Below the pieces are notes generated by a model that was not told where the DNA came from, did not search any database, and saw only the letters and a list, made by a program, of their open reading frames with translations. Shown here one piece after another: positions 32,854 to 41,499 of a DNA stretch of 41,499 nt; position 1 is the first letter of the stretch; the number at the start of each line of letters is the position of its first letter. The stretch is from Bacteroidia bacterium. GTDB lineage: Bacteria > Bacteroidota > Bacteroidia > Bacteroidales > Azobacteroidaceae. The stretch lies in contig BNYG01000023.1 of assembly GCA_026000155.1 (NCBI GenBank), positions 1 through 41,499 on the forward strand, read 5' to 3'. Both the position numbers and the translations under genes were made by a program.

Positions 32854-35176
32854 AAATACCTCCAAACGCAAAAGAGCAATCCTATCAGCAATTGCTCTTT
32901 TGCTCATTGCCTACATCTTCTGCTTACCCCGGCAACTCTTCAACGTCCCCTACTCCACCGTAGTCACCGACCGCAACGGCGAATTACTCGGCGCCCGCAT
33001 TGCCGATGATGAACAATGGCGATTCCCTGCTTGCGATACGGTTCCCGAAAAATTCAAAACTTGCATTACCGAATTTGAAGACCGGTATTACCACCGGCAT
33101 TGGGGTGTCAATCCCTTAGCCATCGGACGAGCGACGATTCAGAATATCAAGGAACGCCGGGTAGTGAGCGGCGGCAGTACGATTACCATGCAAGTCATTC
33201 GTCTTTCGCGGAACAAAAACCGGACGGCTTGGGAAAAATGTATTGAAATGATTTTGGCTACCCGCTTGGAATTCCGGTACTCCAAGGAAAAAATCCTTGC
33301 TTTGTATGCTTCCCATGCTCCTTTTGGCGGAAATGTAGTTGGGTTAGATGCAGCAGTTTGGCGTTATTTCGGACATTCATCCGGACAACTTTCATGGGCG
33401 GAGGCGAGTACTTTAGCCATTCTTCCCAATGCGCCGGCTATGTTGCACCTTTCCAAAAACCGGACACAATTGCTCGAAAAACGAAACCGTCTGTTGAAAA
33501 AACTGTTGGATAATGGCATATTAGACGAAATGGATTACGATTTGGCTTTGAGCGAAGAATTGCCCGGCGAACCGCTTCCCCTGCCCCAAATCGCACCGCA
33601 TTTAGTCGCTTATTTTTACAAAAATCACAAAGGACAACAAACCGTTTCCACCATTGATAAAAGCCTGCAAACCAACGTAGAAGATTTACTGGAACAATGG
33701 AATACGGAATTTCGTCAACAGGATATTCGCAATCTGGCAGCGATTGTCATAGATGTAAAAACCAATCAAGTACTGGCGTATTGCGGCAATGTCCGGTTCA
33801 ACGAAAACAATTCCGGGAATCAGGTGGATGTGATCCGTGCGGAACGAAGCACCGGAAGTATTTTGAAACCGTTTTTGTATTATGCCGCCTTGCAGGAAGG
33901 CGAAATCCTTCCGAAAACGCTTTTGCCCGATATTCCGGTCAATATCAACGGATTTTCTCCGCAGAATTTCAATTTACAGTACGAAGGAGCCGTTCCGGCG
34001 ACAGAAGCTGTAGCCCGCTCGCTCAATGTTCCCTTAGTCAATCTATTACGCAAATACAGTGTACCCAAATTTTACGACTTTTTGAAGCAACATCAAATTG
34101 TCGCCTTACCTCGTCCGGCTTCGCATTACGGTTTATCGCTGATTTTAGGAGGAGCCGAAGCCAAATTAGGCGATGTAGCCAACGGCTATTCCAACATGGC
34201 GCGCGCCCTATCAGGCTTAGAAAGCACACCTTATTCCGTCCAACTATCCGAAAACCAAAATAATATCCGCGTAAATCCGCCCAATCCGCGTCATCCGCGT
34301 GCCATTCCAACGTTCCAACCAGGAGCCGTCTGGCAAGTATTCGATGCGATTAAGGAAGTCAATCGTCCGGAAGAAATTGATTGGCGCAGCATTCCGACCA
34401 TGCAGAAAATTGCCTGGAAAACCGGCACAAGTTATGGTTTCCGGGATGCCTGGGCAGTGGGTGTAACGCCCAAATACGTAGTCGGCGTATGGGTAGGCAA
34501 CAGTTCCGGTGAAGGCAAGCCCAATCTAACCGGCGCTCGCACCGCAGGCCCTGTGATGTTCGACATTTTCGACCGTTTACCGTCTTCCCAATGGTTTGAA
34601 CAGCCAATGGGTGAGTTTATAGAAGCGGAAATTTGCCGGCAATCCGGTCATTTGAAAAGCCGTTTTTGTGACGATGTCGATACCGTTTTGATTTGTCCCA
34701 AAGGTCTGCAAACGGAAGCCTGTCCTTACCATATCCGGGTTAATTTGACGACAGACGAGCGTTTTCGCGTATATGAAAATTGCATCGGAACGGAAGCGAC
34801 CGTGCAACAAAATTGGTTTGTACTGCCTCCGGCTTGGGCCTGGTATTACAAACAACATCATCCGGATTACCAAGCCTTGCCGGCATTCAAGCTTGGCTGC
34901 GGGGAAGACAATGCTCAAACCATGCAATTCATTTATCCACATGGCAATGCGCACGTTCATTTACCCAAGCAATTGGACGGTTCGGAAGGGAAAATCACTT
35001 TTGAATTGGCGCACAACAACCGGAATGCTACCGTTTTCTGGCATATCGACAACGAATACATTGCTTCTACCACGGATTTTCATAATTTGTCGGTAAAATT
35101 ATCGACAGGAACGCATTTCATTACGGTGGTGGATGATGAAGGAAATACGCTGTCATGCCGGATCGAAGTCGAATAG
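32834..35176 (+). CDS. pbpC: Penicillin-binding protein 1C
   Basis: PbpC polymerises glycan strands and carries a transpeptidase fold. The 780-residue protein has one N-terminal membrane segment (about 15-31). A glycosyltransferase domain follows with the catalytic glutamate in EFEDRYYHRHWGVNPLAIGR and SGGSTITMQVIRL. The transpeptidase domain has Ser342 and Lys345 (GSILKP), SLN in ARSLNVPLVNLL, and Lys529 of KTG in AWKTGTSYGFRDAWAVG. A C-terminal BiPBP_C beta domain (about 690-780) completes the 1C type. It lies behind the alpha-2-macroglobulin gene, the usual functional partner. Confidence 0.95.
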   Translation: MPKHPFKNTSKRKRAILSAIALLLIAYIFCLPRQLFNVPYSTVVTDRNGELLGARIADDEQWRFPACDTVPEKFKTCITEFEDRYYHRHWGVNPLAIGRATIQNIKERRVVSGGSTITMQVIRLSRNKNRTAWEKCIEMILATRLEFRYSKEKILALYASHAPFGGNVVGLDAAVWRYFGHSSGQLSWAEASTLAILPNAPAMLHLSKNRTQLLEKRNRLLKKLLDNGILDEMDYDLALSEELPGEPLPLPQIAPHLVAYFYKNHKGQQTVSTIDKSLQTNVEDLLEQWNTEFRQQDIRNLAAIVIDVKTNQVLAYCGNVRFNENNSGNQVDVIRAERSTGSILKPFLYYAALQEGEILPKTLLPDIPVNINGFSPQNFNLQYEGAVPATEAVARSLNVPLVNLLRKYSVPKFYDFLKQHQIVALPRPASHYGLSLILGGAEAKLGDVANGYSNMARALSGLESTPYSVQLSENQNNIRVNPPNPRHPRAIPTFQPGAVWQVFDAIKEVNRPEEIDWRSIPTMQKIAWKTGTSYGFRDAWAVGVTPKYVVGVWVGNSSGEGKPNLTGARTAGPVMFDIFDRLPSSQWFEQPMGEFIEAEICRQSGHLKSRFCDDVDTVLICPKGLQTEACPYHIRVNLTTDERFRVYENCIGTEATVQQNWFVLPPAWAWYYKQHHPDYQALPAFKLGCGEDNAQTMQFIYPHGNAHVHLPKQLDGSEGKITFELAHNNRNATVFWHIDNEYIASTTDFHNLSVKLSTGTHFITVVDDEGNTLSCRIEVE

Positions 35177-35329
35177 TTAAATTATATTAAATTAAAAAAA
35201 AAGATATACTATGTATTGCAAAGTACTAAATCTATACATACATTTGTAACCGATTTAAAAAATATACGTCTTACAGGTTAGAAAAATATTTGTAAAACGT
35301 CATTATTAGAAACAATATTGTACACAAAA

Positions 35330-36001
35330 ATGATAAAACTGGAGCATATTAATAAAACGTACCACAATGGAGCGCCCCTGCATGTGTTGAAAGGGATTAA
35401 CCTCACTATTGAGAAAGGTGAAATGGTGTCCATTATGGGGGCTTCCGGTTCCGGAAAGTCCACTTTGCTTAATATTCTGGGAATTTTGGATACGTATGAT
35501 ACCGGGAATTATTATTTGAATGATATCCTGATCAAAGATTTAAGCGAAACAAAAGCGGCAGAATTGCGAAATAAAATGATCGGATTTATTTTCCAGTCGT
35601 TTAATCTCATCAGTTTTAAAAATGCGATGGAAAATGTGGCGCTTCCTTTGTATTATCAAGGAGTCGGCCGTAAAAAACGAAACCGGATTGCGCTGGAATA
35701 TTTAGACCGGATGGGATTGAAAGAATGGGCAGAGCATTTGCCCAGCGAATTGTCGGGCGGACAAAAACAACGGGTAGCGATTGCCCGCGCTTTGATTGCC
35801 AATCCGCAAGTCATTCTGGCAGACGAACCTACCGGCGCTTTGGACAGTAAAACTTCGGAAGAAGTGATACAAATCCTGCGCGAAGTGAACAAGACAGGCA
35901 TGACCATGATTATTGTCACCCACGAACAAAGTGTAGCGGACGCTACAGATAAAATCATCCGGTTGAAAGACGGAATTATTGAGGATATATGTTTGACATA
36001 G
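35330..36001 (+). CDS. ABC transporter ATP-binding protein, MacB/LolD type
   Basis: The start at 35330 (MIKLEHINKTY) is preferred to the ATG four codons earlier. The protein has Walker A GASGSGKST, the Q-loop region FIFQSFNLI, signature LSGGQKQRVAIARAL, and Walker B VILADEPTGALDS with the extra residues typical of the MacB/LolD group, then an H-loop IIVTHEQ. At about 223 residues it is a stand-alone ATPase. It overlaps the first permease by 13 bases and heads a five-gene exporter operon. It would power a mechanotransmission-type export of a substrate from the periplasm through a TolC channel. The substrate is not shown by the sequence. Confidence 0.92.
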   Translation: MIKLEHINKTYHNGAPLHVLKGINLTIEKGEMVSIMGASGSGKSTLLNILGILDTYDTGNYYLNDILIKDLSETKAAELRNKMIGFIFQSFNLISFKNAMENVALPLYYQGVGRKKRNRIALEYLDRMGLKEWAEHLPSELSGGQKQRVAIARALIANPQVILADEPTGALDSKTSEEVIQILREVNKTGMTMIIVTHEQSVADATDKIIRLKDGIIEDICLT

Positions 36002-37239
36002 AAAACTGGGCTGAAATATTCAGCACCATCAAAAAAAACAAATTGCGCACTTTCCTGACCGGATTTTCCATTTCCTGGGGAATATTCATGTTTTGCATCC
36101 TGTTGGCCGCGGGCAACGGATTGCGGAACGGCATGTTATCCAATTTCGGAAGCCAATCGGTCAACAGCGTACAATATTGGGGACGCAGCACTTCAAAGCC
36201 TTACCAGGGTTTACCCAATAACCGGCAAATTAATCTGGATGAAAAGGATATCAACCTGATTAAAACGCAAGTGCCGGAAGCGGATGAAATAAGCCCGATG
36301 ATTTTCACCAATTTAGCGGTAAGTTATGACACTCGCAGCAGCGATTGTTCCATGACCGGTGTCAATCCGGAATACATGAATATCCAAGGAATAACGATTG
36401 TCGATAATCAGGGACGGTTCATCAACGGCATCGACATGAAAGAGAAGCGGAAAGTGGCGGTTATCAACGAACAGTTGAAAGAAGCCCTGTTCAATAATGA
36501 GAATCCGGTCGGTAAAATGTTTATTGCCGGAGGCTTAAGCTATACTGTAATCGGTGTATTCCACGAAAAATCATGGGGAAACCAAAAACAAGCTTATATT
36601 CCCTTTACTACCGCTCAATTGCTGTACAATAAAGGATCGGGAATACATGATATTTCTTTCACACTGAAAAATTTAGACACAGAAGACAAAAACAAGGCTT
36701 TTGAAGAAGATTTCCGCGAAAAACTTTCCGTTATCCATCATTATGACCCTACGGATAATCGGGCGATCGGATTGTGGAATATGCTGCAAAACTACCTTCA
36801 ATTCCTGGGTATTTTCAACGGCATATCGGCTTTTATCTGGATTATCGGTATCGGGACCTTGATTGCGGGAATTATCGGTATCAGCAATATCATGTTGATC
36901 ACCGTACGGGAACGGACACGGGAAATCGGCATTCGTAAAGCATTGGGCGCCAAGCCGAATGCCATATTGGGAAGCATCCTGATGGAGTCCATTTTTATTA
37001 CTGCCATCTTCGGTTACCTGGGAATGTTTCTGGGAGTCGGATTAGGGGAATTGGCCGCTTCCATTTTACAATCTCCCGGCATGGAAGACGCATCAAATGT
37101 GATAAAAGATCCAACCATTGATGTAAATATAGCGATCGGCGCCATGGTTATTTTGATTATTTCCGGATTAATCGCCGGCTACTTTCCTGCCTGGAAAGCC
37201 GTCCGCATTTCTCCGGTAGAAGCAATGAGAGCAGAATGA
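35989..37239 (+). CDS. ABC transporter permease, MacB/FtsX type (first)
   Basis: The 416-residue protein has an N-terminal membrane helix (about 17-42), a long periplasmic MacB_PCD domain (about 43-265, including GVNPEYMNIQGITIVDNQGR) and three C-terminal helices. Between the first two lies the coupling-helix sequence ITVRERTREIGIRKALGAKP. It ends with FPAWKAVRISPVEAMRAE, the usual tail. Start and stop overlap its neighbours (13 bases before, 4 after). It is similar in plan to the next gene, so the pair probably forms a heterodimer. Confidence 0.92.
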   Translation: MFDIENWAEIFSTIKKNKLRTFLTGFSISWGIFMFCILLAAGNGLRNGMLSNFGSQSVNSVQYWGRSTSKPYQGLPNNRQINLDEKDINLIKTQVPEADEISPMIFTNLAVSYDTRSSDCSMTGVNPEYMNIQGITIVDNQGRFINGIDMKEKRKVAVINEQLKEALFNNENPVGKMFIAGGLSYTVIGVFHEKSWGNQKQAYIPFTTAQLLYNKGSGIHDISFTLKNLDTEDKNKAFEEDFREKLSVIHHYDPTDNRAIGLWNMLQNYLQFLGIFNGISAFIWIIGIGTLIAGIIGISNIMLITVRERTREIGIRKALGAKPNAILGSILMESIFITAIFGYLGMFLGVGLGELAASILQSPGMEDASNVIKDPTIDVNIAIGAMVILIISGLIAGYFPAWKAVRISPVEAMRAE

Positions 37240-38495
37240 ATATATTTGATTCGGACAGGTTAGAAGAGATATGGGTCACCATTACCCGGAATAAAGTAAG
37301 GAGCCTCCTTACCGGATTTGGTGTGTTCTGGGGAATATTCATGTTGATTGTCATGATGGGCGCCGGCGAAGGTCTGCAACGGGGAATGTTCAAAGGAATT
37401 GAAGGCTTTGCCACCAATTCCTGCTTTATGGGAGCAGGCACTACCAGCGAACCCTACAAAGGCTTTCAAAAAGGACGAAGATGGAATATACACAATAGCG
37501 ATGTGGAAATTTTGCAACGTTCCATTCCGGAATTGGATGTTTTGTCCCCGATTTTATTTACACAAAGGAGTGATAATAATGTCGTTTTGGGAGATAATGC
37601 CGGCACTTACAATGTACGGGGATTGCATTCGAATTACGAAAAAATCGAAAATCAATTCATATCCAAAGGACGGTTTATCAATGACATAGACATACTGCAC
37701 AAACGGAAAGTTTGTGTCATCGGAACGAAAGTATATGAGGAATTATTCCCGAAAAAATCAGATCCCTTGGGACAATACATCCGGGTAAACGGCATTTATT
37801 ATCAAATCATAGGGGTAGCGGAAGGTGTTTCCGATATGAGTTTGAATGGAAAAACTTCGGAAGCAATCGCCATTCCTTTTACTACCATACAGCAAATCAA
37901 TAATCAGGGCGACGTCGTTCACATGCTGGCGGCAACCGCCAAAAAGAATGTTTCGGCGAAAGTGGTGGAAGATCAAATGAAAGAACTCCTGAAAGCTCAT
38001 AACAACATTTCGCCAACGGATAATCAAGCGATTTGGGGATTTAATATGGAAGAGCAATTCAATATGGTCAATTTAGTATTTATCGGAATTGCCTTCATCA
38101 TTTGGTTGGTTGGTTCGGGCACTTTGATTGCCGGAATCATAGGCGTCAGCAACATTATGATGGTAACGGTCAAAGAACGCACCAAAGAAATCGGAATCCG
38201 GCGGGCGTTGGGCGCCAAACCCACTACCATCATGTCGCAAATCATGTCGGAGAGTTTAGTTTTGACAGCGATTGCCGGAATGTTAGGTTTGACTTTGGGA
38301 GTCGTCACCCTGCATTTGGCAGACGTATATTGGTTACAAAAAGCAGAAAATATGTTTTTATCCGATCCGGTCGTTTCGTTTGGAACAGCGGTCATATCCG
38401 TCATTATCTTATTGATATGCGGATTGATAGCCGGCGCCATCCCCACCCTGCGCGCCTTGAAGATAAAAGCCATTGATGCGATCAGGGAAGAATAA
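37236..38495 (+). CDS. ABC transporter permease, MacB/FtsX type (second)
   Basis: The 419-residue protein is a paralogue of the preceding permease. It has an N-terminal membrane segment with GVFWGIFMLIVMMGAGEGLQ, a periplasmic domain with GIEGFATNSCFMGAGTTSEP, and three C-terminal helices around MVTVKERTKEIGIRRALGAK. The start overlaps the previous stop (ATGA). Two different half-permeases instead of a single MacB fusion are common in Bacteroidota exporter operons. It lies 18 bases before the membrane-fusion gene. Confidence 0.92.
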   Translation: MNIFDSDRLEEIWVTITRNKVRSLLTGFGVFWGIFMLIVMMGAGEGLQRGMFKGIEGFATNSCFMGAGTTSEPYKGFQKGRRWNIHNSDVEILQRSIPELDVLSPILFTQRSDNNVVLGDNAGTYNVRGLHSNYEKIENQFISKGRFINDIDILHKRKVCVIGTKVYEELFPKKSDPLGQYIRVNGIYYQIIGVAEGVSDMSLNGKTSEAIAIPFTTIQQINNQGDVVHMLAATAKKNVSAKVVEDQMKELLKAHNNISPTDNQAIWGFNMEEQFNMVNLVFIGIAFIIWLVGSGTLIAGIIGVSNIMMVTVKERTKEIGIRRALGAKPTTIMSQIMSESLVLTAIAGMLGLTLGVVTLHLADVYWLQKAENMFLSDPVVSFGTAVISVIILLICGLIAGAIPTLRALKIKAIDAIREE

Positions 38496-38513
38496 AAAAA
38501 AATAAATAATTGT

Positions 38514-39638
38514 ATGAAAAAAGTTGGTAAAATTATTTTGTTTGTCATAATCGGTTTGATAGTATTATCAACCTTTATGTTTCTTTGGAACAAGTCCAAG
38601 CCCGAAGTAAAAATCTACGATATTGTTTCGCCGGTTACGGGAACAATAGACAACAAAACCATTGCCACAGGCAAGGTCGAACCCCGGGACGAAATCCTGA
38701 TCAAGCCCCAGATATCGGGCATTGTCTCCGAAGTATTGAAAGAAGCCGGACAAATGGTCAAGGAAGGCGAGATAATTGCCACCGTCAAAGTCATTCCGGA
38801 AATGGGACAACTCAACTCGGCGGAATCCCGGTTGCGGGTGGCCGGCATCAACTTGAAACAAATCGAAATGGAGTATGCCCGGCAATCCAAATTATACAAA
38901 GACGGCGTCATTTCCAAAGAAGAATTCGATGCCACAGACGCCGGTTACAAGAAAGCCCTGGAAGAAAAAACAAATGCCCAAGATGCGTTGGATATTGTAC
39001 GGGAAGGCGTTTCCAAGAAATATGCCAATTTGAGCAATACCCAAATCCGCTCCACTATTTCCGGTATGATCCTCGACGTTCCGGTCAAAGCAGGAAACTC
39101 GGTCATTCAAGCCAATACGTTCAACGACGGGACAACCATCGCTTCCATCGCCAATATGAACAACCTCATTTTCAGGGGAAACATTGATGAAACGGAAGTC
39201 GGTAAAGTCAAGGAAGGCATGCCGATTGTGTTGACTGTCGGAGCGATCAACAATCAGAAATTTGATGCGGAATTGGAATACATTTCACCGAAAGGACTGG
39301 AACAAAGCGGAGCGGTATTGTTCGAAATCAAAGCCGCCGTACTGGTTCCCGATTCGGTTTTTATCCGCGCCGGTTACAGCGCCAATGCTGAAATCGTATT
39401 GGAACAAGCCGTCGATGTATTGACCGTTCCCGAAAGTACCGTTGAATTCAGCAACGATTCGGCTTTTGTCTATGTGGTGAAAGAGGAAACGCCCAAACAG
39501 GTATTCGAGAAAACGCCGGTCGAAATCGGTATGTCGAACGGCATCAATATTGAAATTAAAAAAGGAATTACCTTAGAAACGAAATTGCGCGGAAACGAAA
39601 TAAGCAAAAAAGAACTAAAAGCGAAGAAAGAACAATAA
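38514..39638 (+). CDS. Periplasmic membrane-fusion (adaptor) protein, MacA/HlyD type
   Basis: The 374-residue protein has an N-terminal membrane anchor (about 7-25), a lipoyl/barrel-sandwich half (TGKVEPRDEILIKPQISGIV, then SEVLKEAGQMVKEGEII) and a helical hairpin (about 100-165) reaching the outer channel. The second lipoyl half (IRSTISGMILDVPVKAGNSV) and a beta-barrel with VPESTVEFSNDSAFVYVV follow. The layout is that of MacA-like adaptors that link an ABC pump to TolC. It sits between the permeases and the channel gene in one operon. Confidence 0.92.
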   Translation: MKKVGKIILFVIIGLIVLSTFMFLWNKSKPEVKIYDIVSPVTGTIDNKTIATGKVEPRDEILIKPQISGIVSEVLKEAGQMVKEGEIIATVKVIPEMGQLNSAESRLRVAGINLKQIEMEYARQSKLYKDGVISKEEFDATDAGYKKALEEKTNAQDALDIVREGVSKKYANLSNTQIRSTISGMILDVPVKAGNSVIQANTFNDGTTIASIANMNNLIFRGNIDETEVGKVKEGMPIVLTVGAINNQKFDAELEYISPKGLEQSGAVLFEIKAAVLVPDSVFIRAGYSANAEIVLEQAVDVLTVPESTVEFSNDSAFVYVVKEETPKQVFEKTPVEIGMSNGINIEIKKGITLETKLRGNEISKKELKAKKEQ

Positions 39639-39651
39639 AAAACTATAAGTT

Positions 39652-41055
39652 ATGAAAAAGATAAAGACATCCTCTGTCATTGCGCGCTTGACCCGCAATC
39701 TCCTGAAAGTAATGCTTCTCTTTTGTGTGTTTTTTGCAACCACCGCAATGGCACAAAAGCAATGGACATTAGAAGAATGTATTCAATATGCCATTGCTAA
39801 CAATATTACTATCAAACAAATAGAATTGCAGAAAGAAAATGCCGAAGTCAATCTGAATACTTCGCAAAATAGCCGTCTGCCGGATTTGGGTGCAGGAATA
39901 GGACAAAATTGGAATTTTGGTTTTACTTCCGGACGCGATAATGTCAATAATAATCAAAATAATTCCAATACGAATTTTTCCGTCTCCAGTTCCATGCCTC
40001 TTTTTACAGGTTTCCGGATTAGCAATGAGATAGCCCGGGACAAATTGGAATTAAAAGCAGCTACGGAAAATCTGCAAAAAGCGAAAGAAGATTTGTCTTT
40101 GAACATTGCTTCGTTATTTTTACAAGTCCTTTTCAATAAAGAACTATTGAAAGTAAATCAGGAACAATTGAATCTGAGTCAAACACAGGTGGCAAAAACA
40201 AAATCGCTGGTAGAAGTAGGAAAAGTTCCTCAATCACAGTTATATGATATTGAATCGCAAGTAGCCAAAGATGAAGTTTCGGTGATAGAAGCAAAAAATA
40301 ACCTGGCTTTATCCCTGTTGGATTTAGCACAAAGTTTGGAATTGGAAAATGCAACTTCTTTTGATATTTATACTCCTGAAATTGAAAATGTCATTGAAGA
40401 ATACATGAGTAGTGTACAACCGCCTCAGATTATTTTCAATAATGCTTTAAGTTACAAACCTGTTATTAAAGCGCAAGAATATAAAATGGAAAGTGCGGAA
40501 AAGACGCTGAATATCGCCAAATCAGGTTATTTACCTACACTAAGCTTAAATGCAGGATACGGAACCGGTTACTATTATGTTTATAATCTAAAGGGCGTAA
40601 ATCCTGCTACCGGACTTCCTTTTCAAAACGAAATTTTCTCCGACCAAATTAAAAACAGCAGTCGAGAATACATCGGTTTAAGTTTGAATATCCCGATTTT
40701 CAACCGTTTTGCAGTACGGAATCAGGTACGGAATGCCCGAATCAATATCAATAACCAGCAATTGGAATTAGACAATGTCAAAAAGACTTTGTACAAGGAA
40801 ATTCAAACGGCTTACCTGAATGCCACGGCCGCACAGGAAAAGTACCGCGCATCAGGCAAGGCAGTCAAAGCATCCACCGAATCATTCAAATACGCACAGG
40901 AACGCTACGAAGTAGGTAAATCGTCTGTTTTTGAATTCAACGAAGCAAAAAACAAATTGGTACAAAGCCAGTCGGAACAGATTCAAGCTAAATATGATTA
41001 TATTTTCCGGACGAAGATTCTGGATTTCTATAACGGGGTGCCGATAGGGCTGTAA
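39652..41055 (+). CDS. TolC-family outer-membrane channel
   Basis: The 467-residue protein has a signal peptide ending in ATTAMAQ, then two OEP repeats: WTLEECIQYAIANNITIKQI in the first half, and KPVIKAQEYKMESAEKTLNI in the second with LSLNIPIFNRFAVRNQVRNA. Helical segments pack into a TolC tunnel. The first 23 residues (MKKIKTSSVIARLTRNLLKV) contain a copy of half of the dispersed inverted repeat seen at 7560-7650; the positive n-region of the signal is thus encoded by a repeat. It is the last gene of the exporter operon. No terminator is evident before the next promoter. Confidence 0.92.
   Translation: MKKIKTSSVIARLTRNLLKVMLLFCVFFATTAMAQKQWTLEECIQYAIANNITIKQIELQKENAEVNLNTSQNSRLPDLGAGIGQNWNFGFTSGRDNVNNNQNNSNTNFSVSSSMPLFTGFRISNEIARDKLELKAATENLQKAKEDLSLNIASLFLQVLFNKELLKVNQEQLNLSQTQVAKTKSLVEVGKVPQSQLYDIESQVAKDEVSVIEAKNNLALSLLDLAQSLELENATSFDIYTPEIENVIEEYMSSVQPPQIIFNNALSYKPVIKAQEYKMESAEKTLNIAKSGYLPTLSLNAGYGTGYYYVYNLKGVNPATGLPFQNEIFSDQIKNSSREYIGLSLNIPIFNRFAVRNQVRNARININNQQLELDNVKKTLYKEIQTAYLNATAAQEKYRASGKAVKASTESFKYAQERYEVGKSSVFEFNEAKNKLVQSQSEQIQAKYDYIFRTKILDFYNGVPIGL
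39675..39700 (+). repeat. Half-copy of the dispersed repeat within the tolC-like signal peptide
   Basis: The sequence equals the left arm of the 7560-7650 element with one substitution (GCGCGC for GCGGGC) and encodes VIARLTRN. No second arm is present nearby. Confidence 0.8.
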
Positions 41056-41076
41056 TCGATACAAAGTCTCTAATGC

Positions 41077-41106
41077 TTGTATTTATTTAATATTTTTATA
41101 CCTTTG
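41077..41106 (+). promoter_or_regulatory. Promoter of leader RNA copy C
   Basis: TTG (41077-41079), a 19-base spacer and TACCTTTG (41099-41106) give an exact -7 match. Transcription is expected near 41113, just where an 8-bp hairpin GTTTCACA/TGTGAAAC (41114-41149) begins. Confidence 0.7.
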
Positions 41107-41375
41107 CATTCAGGTTTCACAAATATATCAAAGCGTTGGAATGTGAAACTAATTTTTATGGTTTTATTTAGAGCGTTTTTAACGATATTATTTTCATACT
41201 GGAAATAGCCAAATTTCAAGTTGCATGAAGATAATAGACATAAAAACGCTCACGCTTTTCGTAGATACTTTTCCAATAGTACTTAATAAGGCGTGAGCTG
41301 TGTCTATTATTATTTGTGTAACGGGTGTTTGGCTATACCTCAGTACAGATAAAGAATAACACAGTTTTCACGCCT
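41107..41375 (+). ncRNA. Candidate structured leader RNA, copy C
   Basis: The RNA starts with a hairpin (41114-41149) whose loop holds AAAGCG. The main long hairpin pairs 41197-41201 with 41341-41345 (5 bp), 41206-41213 with 41328-41335 (8 bp), 41220-41225 with 41317-41322 (6 bp, one G.U), 41231-41240 with 41301-41310 (10 bp) and 41248-41255 with 41291-41298 (8 bp). GAAA after the first stem and TTTCAA between the second and third match copy B in place. The tail carries GATAAAG and GTTTT. Stem sequences differ from copies A and B though the pairing scheme is the same. It ends about 25-50 bases before a HlyD-type gene, so it is most likely its 5' leader. Confidence 0.7.
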
Positions 41376-41400
41376 CTTTTCATACCTTATAGTCAACAAG

Positions 41401-41499
41401 ATGTCATTAGTACCCGCCGAATTCATAAAGAATAGCATGGATGTTTACCTCCATCAACATTCCACTACAAGCCGGAAAATATACTGGCTTGTATTAATC
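41401..41499 (+). CDS. HlyD-type secretion adaptor, N-terminal part (runs off the window)
   Basis: Thirty-three codons are visible: MSLVPAEFIKNSMDVYLHQH, then STTSRKIYWLVLI. The pattern, a short cytoplasmic part with I-x-N/H-S-x-x-x-Y-x-x-x-H-S followed by the start of a membrane helix, is typical of HlyD-family adaptors that accompany peptidase-containing ABC exporters for bacteriocin-like peptides in Bacteroidota. The rest lies outside the window, so this is a family-level suggestion. It is preceded by leader RNA copy C and its own promoter, so it is not part of the exporter operon at 35330-41055. Confidence 0.55.
   Translation, partial: MSLVPAEFIKNSMDVYLHQHSTTSRKIYWLVLI

Overview
The window reads as a chromosomal segment of a Bacteroidota bacterium, most likely order Bacteroidales. 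The reasons are: promoters of the Bacteroidota type (TTTG about 19 bases before TAnnTTTG) with no strong Shine-Dalgarno sites; a short primary sigma factor without region 1.1; the gene run ftsX-DUF3098-uppP-truB-queA-folK; a hybrid two-component system with a Reg_prop propeller; a FISUMP-domain secreted protein; and DUF4143 ATPases. The host cannot be named to genus.

Layout. 1-8.2 kb: a candidate structured leader RNA on the minus strand (about 120-335), then a graveyard of toxin-antitoxin and housekeeping remnants. These are a HEPN toxin with an internal deletion beside an intact MNT antitoxin, an eroded DUF4143 ATPase, and a DUF1016-HigB chimera with HigA. The intact folK-queA-truB-uppP-DUF3098-ftsX operon follows, then a collapsed gcvH-purE-ispG cluster and an IS66-like transposase scrap. 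8.3-9.5 kb: a second copy of the leader RNA in front of a FISUMP protein. 9.5-17.3 kb: core genes rpoD, htrA, ispH, dnaN, a DnaQ-like exonuclease, pepD and an OmpH/Skp-like lipoprotein. 17.3-26 kb: an orphan hybrid two-component regulator and an accessory island of two duplicated short WG-like genes, a Fic protein and two DUF4143 ATPases. Each island module carries its own private repeats at its promoter. 26-35.2 kb: a secreted unknown, then alpha-2-macroglobulin, a small membrane protein and PbpC, the usual bacterial pairing for envelope defence and repair. 35.3-41.1 kb: a MacB-like ATPase, two FtsX/MacB-type permeases, a membrane-fusion protein and a TolC-type channel, forming one tripartite exporter operon. 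41.1 kb to the end: a third copy of the leader RNA, then the start of a second HlyD-type adaptor gene.

The most interesting signal is the leader RNA family. Three loci share a promoter, a short conserved 5' segment (AAGCG), a long hairpin of five stems whose sequences differ between copies while pairing is kept (compensatory change), and a conserved 3' tail (GATAAA, then a GTTT-containing stretch). The loci are about 8 and 33 kb apart, and the two visible downstream genes encode a secreted protein and a secretion adaptor. I do not recognise the family. The second theme is repeated internal deletion in the first 8 kb, which produced at least two in-frame chimeras (DUF1016-HigB and GcvH-PurE). 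Either the locus is decaying in an unusual way or the assembly should be checked there.
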